Source of the DNA: Chloroflexota bacterium
GTDB lineage: Bacteria; Chloroflexota; Dehalococcoidia; Tepidiformales; Tepidiformaceae
NCBI GenBank assembly: GCA_025350285.1
Contig: JANXYE010000172.1
Coordinates: 1 to 5,243 of the forward strand
Direction of reading: 5' to 3'
DNA: 5,243 bases
Part shown: piece by piece, positions 5,035 to 5,243 of the stretch
Layout of the letters: every line of letters begins with the position of its first letter
Numbering within the stretch: position 1 is the stretch's first letter
Translations under genes and position numbers: made by a program
Notes under the pieces: model-generated
What the model was told of the DNA's origin: nothing
The model's database searches: none
What the model saw: the letters and a program-made list of their open reading frames with translations, nothing else

Positions 5035-5243
5035 GGATTTGAACGTCATCAGGATCTTGTTCCCGTCCACCTTGTAGGTGCCTTCCACCTTGAAGTCTTT
5101 GTCGCCCGTGATGGTGATCTTGCCTTCCTTGGTGAATTCGATCATCAACTTCGCCTTCGTGGGTGTTTTCTCTTCCCACTTGCCAATCAGCTTTTTGCCG
5201 TCGATCTTTTCATCGCCGGCGGTCACGCCGCAAGCCAACAACA
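5014..5243 (-). pseudogene. Gemmata-type small lipoprotein-like protein, partial at both ends
   Basis: Read leftward from the right edge, the frame gives LLACGV, then GDEKIDGKKLIGKWEEK, a lysine- and threonine-rich beta-type repeat pattern including FTKEGKITITGDKDFKVEGT and YKVDGNKILMTFKSGDDEKK. This resembles the small lipocalin-like proteins of the Gemmata paralogous family (TIGR03066 type), which open with KxDxKKLVGKWE and have alternating Lys-rich strands. LLAC resembles a lipobox, so the protein would be exported and lipid-attached. The signal peptide start lies beyond the window. After KK at about 5017 the frame continues only as SDR antisense, so the C-terminal part is missing. The function of the family is unknown. 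The family call is from memory of the pattern, moderately sure; that it is real protein on this strand is much surer. Confidence 0.65.

Noticed and set aside
4442..5179. 245-codon reverse-strand frame over the SDR gene
   Set aside because: It is the antisense shadow of the SDR, rich in Asp, Val, His and Arg with no recognisable domain. The SDR motifs on the plus strand are unambiguous.

Overview
This is a GC-rich bacterial window carrying about seven genes or gene remnants, and it looks like accessory or environmental-genome DNA. No rRNA, tRNA or CRISPR array is visible. Phylum cannot be fixed from the sequence. The partial reverse-strand gene at the right edge resembles a small secreted family known mainly from Gemmata-type Planctomycetota. 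It lies beyond a suspicious junction, however, so it should not be used to place the rest. The methyltransferase and the SDR types occur in several GC-rich environmental phyla, including Planctomycetota and Chloroflexota.

Layout. Positions 1-404 hold the C-terminal end of an IS110-family transposase with a one-base frameshift. Its 3' flank (405-530) is rich in palindromes and a 7-bp tandem repeat. Positions 527-2056 (-) encode a 509-residue class I SAM methyltransferase of the regulatory-domain (rickettsial PKMT-like) type, probably read from a leaderless mRNA. Positions 2175-2306 (-) encode a 43-residue small protein with a strong Shine-Dalgarno. It sits between a terminator-like hairpin and a promoter whose CRP-like operator is centred at exactly -41.5.

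Positions 2653-4342 (+) look like a three-gene operon of visibly lower GC. It encodes a small LuxR/GerE-type HTH protein, a secreted matrixin-like zinc metalloprotease (HELGHFIGLGH plus Met-turn) cut by an in-frame TAG before its active site, and a membrane-anchored or secreted 237-residue protein of unknown function. The protease and the third gene are tightly coupled. An HTH protein, an extracellular protease and an exported partner form a plausible regulated secreted-protease cassette. Whether the protease is dead, read through or misassembled is the main open question.

Positions 4568 onward (+) encode an NAD-type SDR with a near-consensus promoter that would start transcription at its ATG. 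The SDR stops matching its family at about 5014-5034. There it runs head-on into the truncated 3' end of the reverse-strand lipoprotein-like gene, and a roughly 20-bp stretch makes sense in both proteins. This is the mark of a microhomology deletion or a chimeric assembly.
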